64,000 bases of DNA from the NCBI GenBank assembly GCA_002083475.1, contig LWDI01000070.1:1-64000 (forward strand), read 5' to 3'. Numbering within the stretch: position 1 is the stretch's first letter; every line of letters starts with the position of its first letter. The stretch comes from Proteobacteria bacterium SG_bin5. Lineage in GTDB: Bacteria; Pseudomonadota; Alphaproteobacteria; Sphingomonadales; Sphingomonadaceae. The position numbers and the translations under genes are program-made. Under the pieces are notes generated by a model. The model was not told the origin of the DNA. It did not search any database and saw nothing but the letters and a program-made list of their open reading frames with translations. Shown piece after piece: positions 46,458-55,277 of this stretch.

Positions 46458-47320
46458 GCGCGGGGGCTGAGCCCGGTGATCCGGCGAAAGCTGGTCGTGA
46501 AGCCGGCGGCGCTGGTGAAGCCGCACGCCGCCGCCACTTGGTTCACCGGCAGCCTTTGCTCGGCGAGCAGATCGCGGGCGAGCGCGATCCGGCGCTCGAT
46601 CACGAAGCGATAGAGCGTCTGCCCCGTGGTCGCGCGAAAGGCGCGCGCGAAGCTGGTGGCGGGCATTCCTGCGATCGCCGCGACTTCGGCGACGGTCACC
46701 GCGTCACCGAGCCGCGCGACGAGATAGTCGCACACCCGCGCGACGGTCCGTGGATCGAGCCGGGGCGCCTCCGCGGGCGGCGGCGGCGCGTGATCGAGCG
46801 CCGCCAGACCAAGGGCGATCGCCCGAAGCAAGCTGTCGATCAGCAGCGCCGATCCCGGCCCGGGCGCGCGCATCTCGCGTTCGAGCAACGTTCCCAACCA
46901 GGCCAGCCGGGGATGGCGCGACGACAGCAGCGGCGGCAACCCCGCGCCGCTCAGCAGATCGAGCGTGCCGCGCGGCAGATAAACGGTGGTCGCGCGCGTC
47001 GAGTGCGGCATCTCCCAAAAACTGTCGAGCCCGTTGGGGATATAGGCGACCATGTCGCGCAGCGCGGCTTTATGGGCGACGAACCGGCCATCGGCGCGCA
47101 CTTCGACCTGGCCTTGGCCGCCGCGATTGAACACCAGCGCATCGAGCCGGTGATCATGGAAGGTCGCGGTCGCGACATGGGTGCCGGGCAAATTGATGCC
47201 ACGCATCACCGCCATTTGCGCCGAAACGCCGGCGACGGCGAAGCCTTGGACGCGGGGCGGCCCGCTCCAATCGATCTCGTCGAACGCGCTGGCGCTTCGG
47301 CTGCGAAACCGCTCGGCCAT
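46436..47320 (-). CDS. AraC-family transcriptional regulator
   Basis: 294 residues. The C-terminal 100 residues carry two helix-turn-helix units: VTVAEVAAIAGMPATSFARAFRATTGQT and LPVNQVAAACGFTSAAGFTTSFRRITGLSPRAYR, the AraC/XylS pattern. The N-terminal part is a cupin-like sensor (HVATATFHDHRLDALVFNRGG). The ligand is unknown. Its gene is convergent with the ICMT-like gene, with overlapping ends. It has no obvious operon partner. Confidence 0.9.
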   Translation of the reverse strand: MAERFRSRSASAFDEIDWSGPPRVQGFAVAGVSAQMAVMRGINLPGTHVATATFHDHRLDALVFNRGGQGQVEVRADGRFVAHKAALRDMVAYIPNGLDSFWEMPHSTRATTVYLPRGTLDLLSGAGLPPLLSSRHPRLAWLGTLLEREMRAPGPGSALLIDSLLRAIALGLAALDHAPPPPAEAPRLDPRTVARVCDYLVARLGDAVTVAEVAAIAGMPATSFARAFRATTGQTLYRFVIERRIALARDLLAEQRLPVNQVAAACGFTSAAGFTTSFRRITGLSPRAYRAARA

Positions 47321-47421
47321 GGCCCTTTCTCCAGCTGTCGCGCGGCATGATAGCGCGAAGCCGGGCCAGGACCGAGGAGAAAGTCGCGCCGCGATTACCC
47401 AAAACGCGGCGCGCGCGTGCC

Positions 47422-48234
47422 TCAGCCGGCGTCCTGATACTCGATCACGCGCAGATAATTGGCGAGGCGATTGGCCTCGAGCGTGGCGAGCAGCTTGTTC
47501 TGGTGGAACGGCACGACCAGATCGGCGAGCGCCGCGCTCCAGGGCGCGTCGAACGCGAACAGGATGCCGAGCCCGAACACACCGGGCACTTCACAAAAGC
47601 CGAGTTCGCGCCCGGACGCATGTTCCTCGGCCAGGAAATCCTCGACCGCGGTCAACACGCCGTTGCGCGGGCCGCCCTCGTGCAGCGCGAGCGCGAACTG
47701 GCCCATGCCGCGAAAGCCGCGATGCGGGCGCAACGCGTCCATGCCGGGCAACGCGCCGCCGTCGAAACTATGCGGCTGGCGGAATTCGGCGGGGATGCGA
47801 TCCGGCGCGTAATACATGTCGCGCCGGCCGCCGGGCCAGTGAATGTCGTGCAAAAAGGCGAGCAGCGGCTTGTCGTCGCGCTTGCAGAGCGCGTCGATCG
47901 CGCGCAGCTCGTGGTAGACGGTGTACCAATTATGGTCGCCATCGACCAGCCAAGCGTCGATGTTCGACAGCGTCGGGATCGCCTCGAGGCTGGGCAGCGG
48001 CAGATGGGTGACGTGCGGACGCTCGCCGAGCCAGGCCGCGAATTCGGGCTTGGGCGCGGGATCGATCGAGATCAGCCGCCCGCCCCGCGCGGCGACGTGA
48101 TCGGCGAGCAAGGCGCTCATCCCGCCATATTCGGCGCCGATCTCGGCGATCGTCGCGGCTTCGGCCAGATCGAGCGCGCCGAGGATGATCTCGGCGAATT
48201 CCGACATCGAATGGATCAGCAATTCGGGCATCAC
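47422..48234 (-). CDS. Class I SAM-dependent methyltransferase (Methyltransf_24-like)
   Basis: 270 residues from the ATG overlapping the upstream HAD gene stop (ATGA). The SAM-site motifs are IAEIGAEYGGMSALLADHV (30-48), LISIDPAPK at 54-62 and DAWLVDGDHNWYTVYHEL at about 93-110, with a later FLHDIHWPGGRRDMYYAP. This combination is found in small-molecule or sugar methyltransferases and in cephalosporin-hydroxylase-like proteins of glycan clusters. The acceptor is unknown. Coupling to a COG5610-like HAD protein and to flagellar genes suggests glycan modification of flagellin or surface polysaccharide, as inference. Confidence 0.75.
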   Translation of the reverse strand: MMPELLIHSMSEFAEIILGALDLAEAATIAEIGAEYGGMSALLADHVAARGGRLISIDPAPKPEFAAWLGERPHVTHLPLPSLEAIPTLSNIDAWLVDGDHNWYTVYHELRAIDALCKRDDKPLLAFLHDIHWPGGRRDMYYAPDRIPAEFRQPHSFDGGALPGMDALRPHRGFRGMGQFALALHEGGPRNGVLTAVEDFLAEEHASGRELGFCEVPGVFGLGILFAFDAPWSAALADLVVPFHQNKLLATLEANRLANYLRVIEYQDAG

Positions 48235-50594
48235 GCCACCTCCTTCACGGCATGGGCCGCCGCCGCCTTCGCCCGGCGAACGATCGGGCGGTAGGTGAGC
48301 GTCAGCAGCATCGGCTTGTCGCCCGGCCCTTGCTCGGCGGGCGGCACGAAAATGATGGCGTTGGGGCCGAGCCGGTAAAGCCCCTCGGCGAGCTTCTCCA
48401 TGCCGTCATAGAGCGGCGTCGCGATGCGCGGCGCGCGTTCGCTCGCGCTGACGAATTCATCGACGCCCTCGATCGCGACCGTGCCGATCTGCGCGACCTC
48501 GGCGATCGCGCCGAGCTGCAGCCCGATCGCATAAGCGCCGGGGTTGATCGGCATGCTGAGCCGGTAATGGCCGTCATGCGTCGGCACGGCTTCCGCGCTC
48601 ATCATCAGTTGCGCGCGCGCGTCGGCGATCATCACCGGCACGGTTTCCGCCCCCGATTGGAAGTCGGACTGACGGAAATCGAGCCCGAGCGTGCCGATCG
48701 CCGCGAAGCTGAGCGCGAGCGGCAGGCCATGTTCCTGGATTTCGCCGGCTGGATACATGCGCTCCATCCCGCTCAAATAAGTGAGCCCGCGCGCTTGCAG
48801 GCCACGCCGCGCGGCGGCGCGGTCGATCAGCTTGGTCGTGTAATTGGTGCCGAGATTGACGTCATGGTCGAACGCCTCGATCAGCGCGACCTCTTCCGCG
48901 CGCGGAAGCAGCAGGAGCCGCGCCAGCACGCTCGCGACCATACGCCGTTCGCTATCTTCATCGTCCGACCCCGCCGGTCGCGCCTTGCCGGCGGCGTGGT
49001 TCGCGGCGAAGCGCAGGCAGCCTGCTTGCGCCGCTTCGCGCGTCAGGCTCTGGCGGCCCTTGATGTCGGCGGCTTTGCGGATCGGCTTGCCGTTCGCATG
49101 ATAATCGACCACCGAGCCTTGCGCGATCGTCACCAATTGCTCGATCACCGAGATTTGGCGGATCATCGCGCCGAGCACGCGCCCGTCGAAATGACGCGGG
49201 TCGAGCAGGCCGCGCTTGTCGAACGGGGTCGGCTCGAGTTCGCGCAGCAGCAGATAGCGCCCGCTGATCCCGATCTTCAGCCGCGCCGAAAGCACGGGCT
49301 CGATCATGTCCTGCACCGTGCCCTGATAGCCCAGATCGACGAGCATCAGCTGTTCGCCTGCGACGATCCCGGTTTCACGCTCGATATGTTTGGCGAGCCG
49401 TTCGGCGAATTGCCGGCTGCGGCTGATGATCTTGCGCACCCATTGCGGCTCGAGGATCTTCGCGCGAAACGCCTTCGGGTGCGGCGGCAGGCGCTGCATC
49501 TCATCGTCGTCGATCAGCAGCTGGCGGCCGATCACCTTGACGAGCGGGGTCGCCTCGCGCGCGAGATAGCCGCGGATCGCCGCTTCGTCGGTGAAGCTCG
49601 CCCGGCGCGCGGTGAAGCGGCTGAGTTCGATCGAGGCGGCCGCGCCATGCCCCGCCGCCTCATAAGCACGCGCGGGCAGATAGCCGTCGCGCAGCACGAA
49701 CACGGGGCGCACGCGGCGCCCGGTTCGCGCGGCGAGCGTCTCGGCCTCGCGGCGCACCCAATTGGCGAAGCCGTGGAGAATGGGGCCGAGCACGTCATGC
49801 CCCAGCCGCGTCGCGGCATCGGCCTCGTCGATCCCGAGCGACAGCGCCGGGCGGTGCGGCTGGAAGGCGGGCAGGGTGACGCGGGTGCGCGGCTCGATCA
49901 GCGTCGCCGCCGCCGCTTCCAAGCGCAATTGCTGCTGCACGCCCGCCGGGAACTGCTGGAAATGCACGCCGTGAATGCCGAGCTTCACCGGCGCCTGCGC
50001 GTCGGCGACCGGATTGTCGCCCAGGTGCAGGATCGTCTCGGGCGCGACGCCGAGCGCTTCGAGCACCGGCTCGAACAGCCCTTGCGCCTTGGCGAGGCCA
50101 TATTCGCTCGAACAGAAAATGCGCTCGATCGCCTCGGCGACACTCTGCCCGGCGACGCGCGCGATCAGCCCGCGCAGCTGCGGCTCGGCGAGATAAGTGT
50201 CGGAGACGATGATCACGCGCAGGCCCCGCGCGCGCGCCGCCTCGATCAGCGCGACCGTGGGGGCGAAGGGATAGCAGTGCCGCGCCTCGGCCTCGAGCTC
50301 GGCTTCGACCGAGGCGGCGCGCTCGGCTTCGTGCGGCTGGAGCGCGGCGTGGATCGCCTCGATCGAGACTTCGTCAAAGCCATCGGTCACCTTGCGCAGC
50401 CGCCGCGCCAAGCGTTCGGCGCGCACGCGCGGCTCGATGCCGCCACCCGCGACCGGCAGATCGGCGAACACGTCGATCGGCGCGTTGACGTTGCGCCAAA
50501 TGAGCGTGTCGAAACAGTCGAGCGAAAGGATGCGGATTTCGGGCGGCGCCCGATCGAGCAAAGTGGCGATGTCGTGCGCGCGGATGACGGTCAT
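48231..50594 (-). CDS. Large HAD-superfamily protein, COG5610-like
   Basis: 787 residues from the ATG at 50594, behind a GGGGGG stretch; an ATG eight codons earlier has no ribosome-binding site. The N-terminal 240 residues are a HAD hydrolase: motif I LSLDCFDTLIWR (DxxDT), VIIVSDTYLAEPQ for motif II, and ILHLGDNPVADA for the metal-binding Asp pair. Residues 250-787 form a long domain without a recognised fold. It contains VFVLRDGYLPARAYEA, QLMLVDLGYQGTVQDM and a beta-rich tail (THDGHYRLSMPINPGAYAIG). Proteins like this occur in O-antigen and flagellar-glycan clusters. It is divergent from fliD. Confidence 0.7.
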   Translation of the reverse strand: MTVIRAHDIATLLDRAPPEIRILSLDCFDTLIWRNVNAPIDVFADLPVAGGGIEPRVRAERLARRLRKVTDGFDEVSIEAIHAALQPHEAERAASVEAELEAEARHCYPFAPTVALIEAARARGLRVIIVSDTYLAEPQLRGLIARVAGQSVAEAIERIFCSSEYGLAKAQGLFEPVLEALGVAPETILHLGDNPVADAQAPVKLGIHGVHFQQFPAGVQQQLRLEAAAATLIEPRTRVTLPAFQPHRPALSLGIDEADAATRLGHDVLGPILHGFANWVRREAETLAARTGRRVRPVFVLRDGYLPARAYEAAGHGAAASIELSRFTARRASFTDEAAIRGYLAREATPLVKVIGRQLLIDDDEMQRLPPHPKAFRAKILEPQWVRKIISRSRQFAERLAKHIERETGIVAGEQLMLVDLGYQGTVQDMIEPVLSARLKIGISGRYLLLRELEPTPFDKRGLLDPRHFDGRVLGAMIRQISVIEQLVTIAQGSVVDYHANGKPIRKAADIKGRQSLTREAAQAGCLRFAANHAAGKARPAGSDDEDSERRMVASVLARLLLLPRAEEVALIEAFDHDVNLGTNYTTKLIDRAAARRGLQARGLTYLSGMERMYPAGEIQEHGLPLALSFAAIGTLGLDFRQSDFQSGAETVPVMIADARAQLMMSAEAVPTHDGHYRLSMPINPGAYAIGLQLGAIAEVAQIGTVAIEGVDEFVSASERAPRIATPLYDGMEKLAEGLYRLGPNAIIFVPPAEQGPGDKPMLLTLTYRPIVRRAKAAAAHAVKEVA

Positions 50595-50756
50595 GTCGTG
50601 CCCCCCAGTTGCGCGCATCAGTTGACGAAAATGGTAAAGGCGGCGTTAAAAACCGTAAAAACGCGGGCGCGTCGGACCCAAATCGTGCCCGGCACCCCCA
50701 AAAATCGCTAAAGCTTCGCCCGCGCCGGTCGTTGATCCTGGCAAGGGAAGGGCGCG

Positions 50757-52220
50757 ATGGACAATAGCACGACGAGCAGCACGAGCGCACGCACCAGCAG
50801 CACGTCGCAAATCCTGAGCTCGCTCGGCGCGGGCTCGGGGATCGATTATGCCGCGCTGGTGAGCGGGCTGGTCGACGCGCAATTCGCCGCCAAGAACCAG
50901 CAGCTCACCGCCAAGAGCGACGCGCTCACCGCCCAAATTTCCTCGACCGGCAATTTGAAAAGCGTGATCGGCCAGTTCGCCGGCTCGCTCAAATCGCTCA
51001 CCAAGGGCGGCACGCTGGCGACCCAGCCGAGCAGCGCCAACGCCAATGTCGTGCGCGCGAGCGCCCTACCGTTCGCGCGGCTCGCGGGCTTTTCGGCGCA
51101 GGTCGAGGTGCGCGCGGTGGCGAGCGCGCAGGCGAGCGCGAGCCCGCTCATCGCCGATCGCGCCGCCCCGCTCGGCACCGGCACGCTGACGCTCACGCTC
51201 GGCACCGCCACCACGGCGAACGGCGCGATGACCGGCTTCACCGCCAATGCTGGCGCCACCCCGGTGACCATCACCATCGACGCGACCAACAACAGCCTCG
51301 ACGGCATCGCGAAGGCGATCAACGCCGCCAACGCCGGGGTCACCGCCAATGTCGTCCCCGATGGCAACGGCTTCCGCCTCGCGCTGAAAGGGCGGACCGG
51401 CGAAACCCAGGCGTTTCAGCTGAGTTCGACCGATGCCGGGCTCGATCAGCTCGCGGTGGGCGTCGGCAGCCCGGCGACGCTCGGCACCGCCGCGCGCGAC
51501 GCCGAAGTCGTGGTCGACGGGCTCGCCTTCAAACGCTCGACCAACACGATCAGCGACTTGATCGCCGGGGTGCGGCTCGATCTGGTGAGCGCGGCGCCCG
51601 GCAGCCCGGTCACGCTCGGCAACACCCCGCCGACGAGCGCGCTGCGCCAGGCGGTGCTCGATTTCGTCGACACCTATAATCAGGTGATCGGCCAGATCCG
51701 CGAGCAGACCGATCCCCAGACCGGCCCGCTCAAGGCCGATTATGCCGCGCGCGATTTGCAGCGCGCGCTCGGCGCGCTCACCCAGGTGCCGCTGTGGACG
51801 AGCAGCACCACCGGCGCGCCGACCACGCTCGCCGAAATCGGCGTCGCCACCAATCGCGACGGCACGCTCACGGTCAAGACCGAGCAGCTCGACCGCGCCT
51901 TGCGCGATCAGCCGCAAGCGGTGGAGGCGATGTTCCAGGACGGCGCGACCTCGACGCGGGGCGGGCTCGCGGCGGCGTCCCAGGCGATCGCCGATCGCGC
52001 GACGAGCACCGTCGGCGGGCTCGGTGCGAGCCAGGCGCGCTACACCGCGAGCAAGACGACTCTCGACAAGCAACAGCAAAAGGCGCGCGACGAAGCCGAG
52101 ACGATGCGCACGCGCCTCACCCGGCAGTTCGCCGGCACCGACGCGCGCATTTCCGCTTATCGATCGGCGCAAAGCTTCCTGTCGCAGCAGATCGACGCAT
52201 GGAATGGTGGTAATCGATGA
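50757..52220 (+). CDS. fliD: Flagellar hook-associated protein 2 (filament cap)
   Basis: 487 residues. N-terminal ISSTS-like leader then LSSLGAGSGIDYAALVSGLVDAQFAAKNQQLTAK, the conserved FliD_N region with coiled coil, a D2/D3 core rich in Ala, Thr and Gly, and a C-terminal FliD_C region with QAVLDFVDTYNQVIGQIREQT and an ending coiled coil (ASKTTLDKQQQKARDEAETMRTRL). FliD caps the filament tip and directs flagellin assembly outside the cell. It overlaps fliS by four bases. Codon composition fits the neighbourhood; no other flagellar genes lie in the window, so these may be outliers of a nearby cluster. Confidence 0.93.
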   Translation: MDNSTTSSTSARTSSTSQILSSLGAGSGIDYAALVSGLVDAQFAAKNQQLTAKSDALTAQISSTGNLKSVIGQFAGSLKSLTKGGTLATQPSSANANVVRASALPFARLAGFSAQVEVRAVASAQASASPLIADRAAPLGTGTLTLTLGTATTANGAMTGFTANAGATPVTITIDATNNSLDGIAKAINAANAGVTANVVPDGNGFRLALKGRTGETQAFQLSSTDAGLDQLAVGVGSPATLGTAARDAEVVVDGLAFKRSTNTISDLIAGVRLDLVSAAPGSPVTLGNTPPTSALRQAVLDFVDTYNQVIGQIREQTDPQTGPLKADYAARDLQRALGALTQVPLWTSSTTGAPTTLAEIGVATNRDGTLTVKTEQLDRALRDQPQAVEAMFQDGATSTRGGLAAASQAIADRATSTVGGLGASQARYTASKTTLDKQQQKARDEAETMRTRLTRQFAGTDARISAYRSAQSFLSQQIDAWNGGNR

Positions 52221-52621
52221 GCGGCTATGCCCCCCGCCTCGGCCGCAACCCGGAGGCGACGTATCGCCAGGTCGATCTCGCCGGCCGCACCGCCGGCGCC
52301 GACGCGCATGGCTTGGTCGATCTGCTTTACGAAGAACTCGGCCGCGCGCTCGCGGCGACGGCGGCGGCGATCCGCGCCGGCAATTTGGCGGTGAAGAGCG
52401 AGAAGATCGCGCGCGCGGTGGCGATTTTGTTCGCGCTCGAAGCAGGGCTCGATTTCGAGCGCGGCGGGCCGATCGCCAAGACGCTCGCGGGCGTCTATCG
52501 CGGCGCGCGCAAGGAAATTCTCGACGCGAGCTTGAAGCTCGATCCGCAGCCGTTCCTGGATGTCGCGGCGAACATGGCCGAGATCGCCGGCGCCTGGCGC
52601 CAAGTGCGCGGCGCGGCGTGA
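52217..52621 (+). CDS. fliS: Flagellar export chaperone FliS
   Basis: 134 residues from the ATG overlapping the fliD stop. A helical bundle with YRQVDLAGRTAGADAHGLVDLLYEELGRALAAT near the N-terminus and KSEKIARAVAILFALEAGLDFERGG in the middle, typical of FliS. It binds flagellin in the cytoplasm and keeps it unfolded for export. Directly follows fliD, the usual gene order. It ends 95 bases before a convergent oxidoreductase gene. Confidence 0.9.
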   Translation: MSGYAPRLGRNPEATYRQVDLAGRTAGADAHGLVDLLYEELGRALAATAAAIRAGNLAVKSEKIARAVAILFALEAGLDFERGGPIAKTLAGVYRGARKEILDASLKLDPQPFLDVAANMAEIAGAWRQVRGAA

Positions 52622-52662
52622 GCCTCGCTCGGCCTTAGAGCTGTTCGCATTCAAACCGGTTC

Positions 52663-52687
52663 GCTCCTGCCCTGTAAGGGGAGGAGC
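52663..52687. terminator. Hairpin between convergent fliS and oxidoreductase genes
   Basis: GCTCCTGCCC-TGTAA-GGGGAGGAGC, a 10-bp stem with one mismatch. It is closely related to the terminal repeat of the element at 41443-41692. Placed between two converging genes, it could act as a bidirectional terminator, though neither side has a T-run. Confidence 0.45.
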
Positions 52688-52716
52688 TTGCGCGCGGCCG
52701 CCGCACCAACCGTCCG

Positions 52717-54264
52717 CTACCCGAGCATCGCCCTTGCCGCATTGCGCCCCGGGCGTCCGGTGACGCCGCCCCCCGGATGCGCGCCCGCGCCGCAGAGCCA
52801 AAAGCCCTTCACCGGCATCCGGTAGCTCCCCAGCCCATAAACCGGCCGCGCCGCCCAGAGCTGATCGAGCGACATCCGCCCATGGAAGATGTCGCCCCCC
52901 ACCAGGCCGAAGCGCGCGTGGAGATCGGCCGGGCTGAGCGCCATCTGCCCCACGATCGACGCGCGAAAGCCGGGGGCGAAACGCTCGACCGTAGCGAGCA
53001 CCGCGTCGGCGGCGGCGGCGCGCGCGGCGTCGGTCCAATCGAGCGCGGGGTCGAACTGCTGCGCGAACAGGCTCGCGACATGGTGGCCGGGGGGCGCGAG
53101 GCCGTCGTCGACCAGGCTCGGGATCAACATCTCGACGATCGGCGCGCGCGACCAGCCGTGCGCGCGCGCATCGTCGAAGGCGCGGTCCATATAATCGAGG
53201 CTGGGGGCGAGGATGATGCCGCTTTGCAGATGCTCACCCGGCTCGGGCAAGGCGGCGAAGCGCGGCAGCGCGTTCAGCGCGACGTTCATGCGAAACGTCC
53301 CCGAGCCGCTCGCATGCCGCGCGAGCCGCGCGCGCAAGCCGGGCTCGAGCAGCCCGGGCTCGAGCATGTCGAGCAACAAGGTGCGCGGATGGACGTTCGC
53401 CGCGACCGCGCGCGCCGCGATGCGCTCGCCGTCCGCGAGTTCGACCCCGCTCACCCGGTCGCCCTCCGCCAACACCCGCGCGACGGGCGCGTTCAAGCGG
53501 ATCGTCACCCCCGCCGCTTCGCACGCGCGCGCCATCGCCTGGGTCACCGCGCCCATGCCGCCGATGGCATGGCCCCAAGCGCCCTTCACCCCGTTCACTT
53601 CGCCGAACACATGGTGGAGCAGCACATAGGCGCTCCCCGGGGTCGAGGGCCCGGCATAATGTCCGACGATCGAATCGAAGCCGAACACCGCCTGCACCGG
53701 GGCGCTTTCGAAAAACCCCTCCAGAAACTCGCGCGCGCTGCGGGTGAAGAGATCGATCGCGTCGCGCTTGGCCTCGGCGCCCAAGCCCAGCAGCCGCCGC
53801 CCCTGATCGAGCGCGCGCCATAGCCCCGCCGGATCGGCGGCGGGCGGGGCGCGATCGGCGAGCAGCCGCAACACTTCGGCCACCGCGCCCAGCCGGCGTT
53901 CGTAATCGGGGAGCGCCGCCGCGTCGCGCGCCGAAAAGGCCGCGACCGCCGCCGCGCTTTGCCCGCCGCCCATCAGCAAATACCGGCCGTCCTCGGTCGG
54001 CAGGAAATTGCTGAACGGCCGGCTTACGACGCGCAAGCCGTGGCGCGCGAGCGCCATGTCGCCGCCGATCGCGGGATCGAGCAGGCCGAGCGTGTAGCTC
54101 GCGGTCGAATTGCGAAAGCCGGGGGCGAATTCCTCGGTCACCGCCGCGCCGCCGACCACGCCGCGCCGCTCCAGCACCAACACCCGCCGCCCGGCGCGCG
54201 CGAGATACCAGGCGCAGACCAGCCCATTGTGCCCGCCGCCGATGATGATCGCATCCCACCGCAT
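52717..54264 (-). CDS. FAD-dependent oxidoreductase, phytoene-dehydrogenase/PYROXD2-like
   Basis: 515 residues. The N-terminal AIIIGGGHNGLVCAWYLARAGRRVLVLERR is the dinucleotide-binding motif and is followed by GGAAVTEEFAPGFRNSTASYTLGLL, characteristic of the PYROXD2/CrtI-like group. The central VNGVKGAWGHAIGGMGAVTQAMARA and the C-terminal GLVGGDIFHGRMSLDQLWAARP plus GFWLCGAGAHPGGGVTG complete the pattern. No carotenoid genes are adjacent, so a carotenoid role is not supported. Substrate unknown; single-gene unit convergent with fliS. Confidence 0.85.
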   Translation of the reverse strand: MRWDAIIIGGGHNGLVCAWYLARAGRRVLVLERRGVVGGAAVTEEFAPGFRNSTASYTLGLLDPAIGGDMALARHGLRVVSRPFSNFLPTEDGRYLLMGGGQSAAAVAAFSARDAAALPDYERRLGAVAEVLRLLADRAPPAADPAGLWRALDQGRRLLGLGAEAKRDAIDLFTRSAREFLEGFFESAPVQAVFGFDSIVGHYAGPSTPGSAYVLLHHVFGEVNGVKGAWGHAIGGMGAVTQAMARACEAAGVTIRLNAPVARVLAEGDRVSGVELADGERIAARAVAANVHPRTLLLDMLEPGLLEPGLRARLARHASGSGTFRMNVALNALPRFAALPEPGEHLQSGIILAPSLDYMDRAFDDARAHGWSRAPIVEMLIPSLVDDGLAPPGHHVASLFAQQFDPALDWTDAARAAAADAVLATVERFAPGFRASIVGQMALSPADLHARFGLVGGDIFHGRMSLDQLWAARPVYGLGSYRMPVKGFWLCGAGAHPGGGVTGRPGRNAARAMLG

Positions 54265-54368
54265 TGCGGCCTCGCGTTACCCGCTTTGGGCGGCGCGGCC
54301 AATGGCTTGGCCCTGGGTTAACCCGATCGTGACGCTCTTGGCCATAAAGGGTGAAGTGAGGAACCCGA

Positions 54369-54938
54369 ATGACCGACGCGCCGACCCATTCGCAGCACAG
54401 CATCCTGGCGGTGGACGATAGTCGCACCCAATTGGGCGTGCTCGGGCGGCGGCTGAGCGCGCTCGGCTATCTCGTCGCGCTGAGCGATAACGGCCCCGAA
54501 GCGCTCGATCTGATCGCCGCGCGCGGCTTTGATCTGGTGCTGATCGACATGGTGATGCCGGGGATGGGCGGGATCGAGTTGCTCGGCGAAATTCGCGCCA
54601 ATCGCGCGACCGCCGATCTGCCCGCGATCATGATGACCGCGCGCGGCGAAAGCGAAGCCGCGGTCGAGGCGCTCGGCGCGGGCGCCGACGATCATATCGC
54701 CAAGCCCTTCGCCTTCATCGAACTCGCCGCGCGGATCGAGCGGGTGATCGCGCGCGGGCGCCGCATCGCCGAACTCAAGCGCGCCAACGCCGCGCTCGAC
54801 GCGCGCATCGCGACGCGCGCGATCGAACTCGGCGAGGCGCGCGCGCAACTGGCGGCGACCCGCGCCGAGGAACGCCGCCTGCTCGCCTCGCTCGCCCAGG
54901 CGCAGGCGCGGCTGGCGGCGCCGGGGCTGCAGGCTTGA
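54369..54938 (+). CDS. Response regulator with receiver domain and C-terminal coiled coil
   Basis: 189 residues. Receiver domain (residues 11-130) with the acidic pair in LAVDDSRTQ, phospho-acceptor Asp60 (LVLIDMVMPGMGG), Thr90 (MMTARG) and Lys112 (IAKPF). The remaining 60 residues are Ala/Arg/Glu-rich and predicted to form a long helix or coiled coil without a DNA-binding or output domain. No cognate kinase is visible. It may act as a diguanylate-cyclase-free adaptor or a dimerising chemotaxis-type regulator. Monocistronic; ends just before the tRNA. Confidence 0.85.
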   Translation: MTDAPTHSQHSILAVDDSRTQLGVLGRRLSALGYLVALSDNGPEALDLIAARGFDLVLIDMVMPGMGGIELLGEIRANRATADLPAIMMTARGESEAAVEALGAGADDHIAKPFAFIELAARIERVIARGRRIAELKRANAALDARIATRAIELGEARAQLAATRAEERRLLASLAQAQARLAAPGLQA

Positions 54939-54965
54939 CTCGAAAACAATAGGGAAGGCCGGCGG

Positions 54966-55041
54966 TGGTGGAGCTAGGGGGATTCGAACCCCCGACCTCT
55001 GCAGTGCGATTGCAGCGCTCTCCCAACTGAGCTACAGCCCC
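54966..55041 (-). tRNA. tRNA-Ala (anticodon CGC)
   Basis: The minus-strand sequence forms a full cloverleaf: acceptor GGGGCTG/TAGCTCC with the alanine-defining G3:U70 pair, anticodon stem CTGCA/TGCAG with loop ATCGCAC (anticodon CGC), T-loop GGTTCGAATCC, discriminator A and encoded CCA. Confidence 0.95.
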
Positions 55042-55277
55042 ACATCGCCGGAGCGCGCCCCTTAGCGAGGGTCGCGGCGCGATGCAACGGTCTTTGCGCG
55101 TATCTTTCGCCAGCCCGATCGGAACGCGGACGGCCAAATGGCCGAGCGCTGCGACGGGCGCGGCCCGGCGGCGCGGAACGCGCCGGTTCATCCACCGTTC
55201 ACTCCTTCAGTAAGGCGCCGGCCGCCTGCGCCGGGCAGACGGCGCGCCTTGCGCCATTTTTCCCGAAAGGAACGGCG

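Noticed and set aside
48252..50711. Plus-strand open frame of about 820 codons opposite the HAD gene
   Set aside because: It has no motif and Arg/Asp/His-rich text, while the minus strand carries HAD motifs and an overlap with the methyltransferase.
50740..50756. Sigma-54-like GG-N10-GC at the fliD ribosome-binding site
   Set aside because: It overlaps the ribosome-binding site and start codon, too close for a promoter; the match is expected by chance in this composition.
52717..54264. Carotenoid phytoene desaturase
   Set aside because: The sequence fits the PYROXD2-like branch and no other carotenoid gene is nearby.
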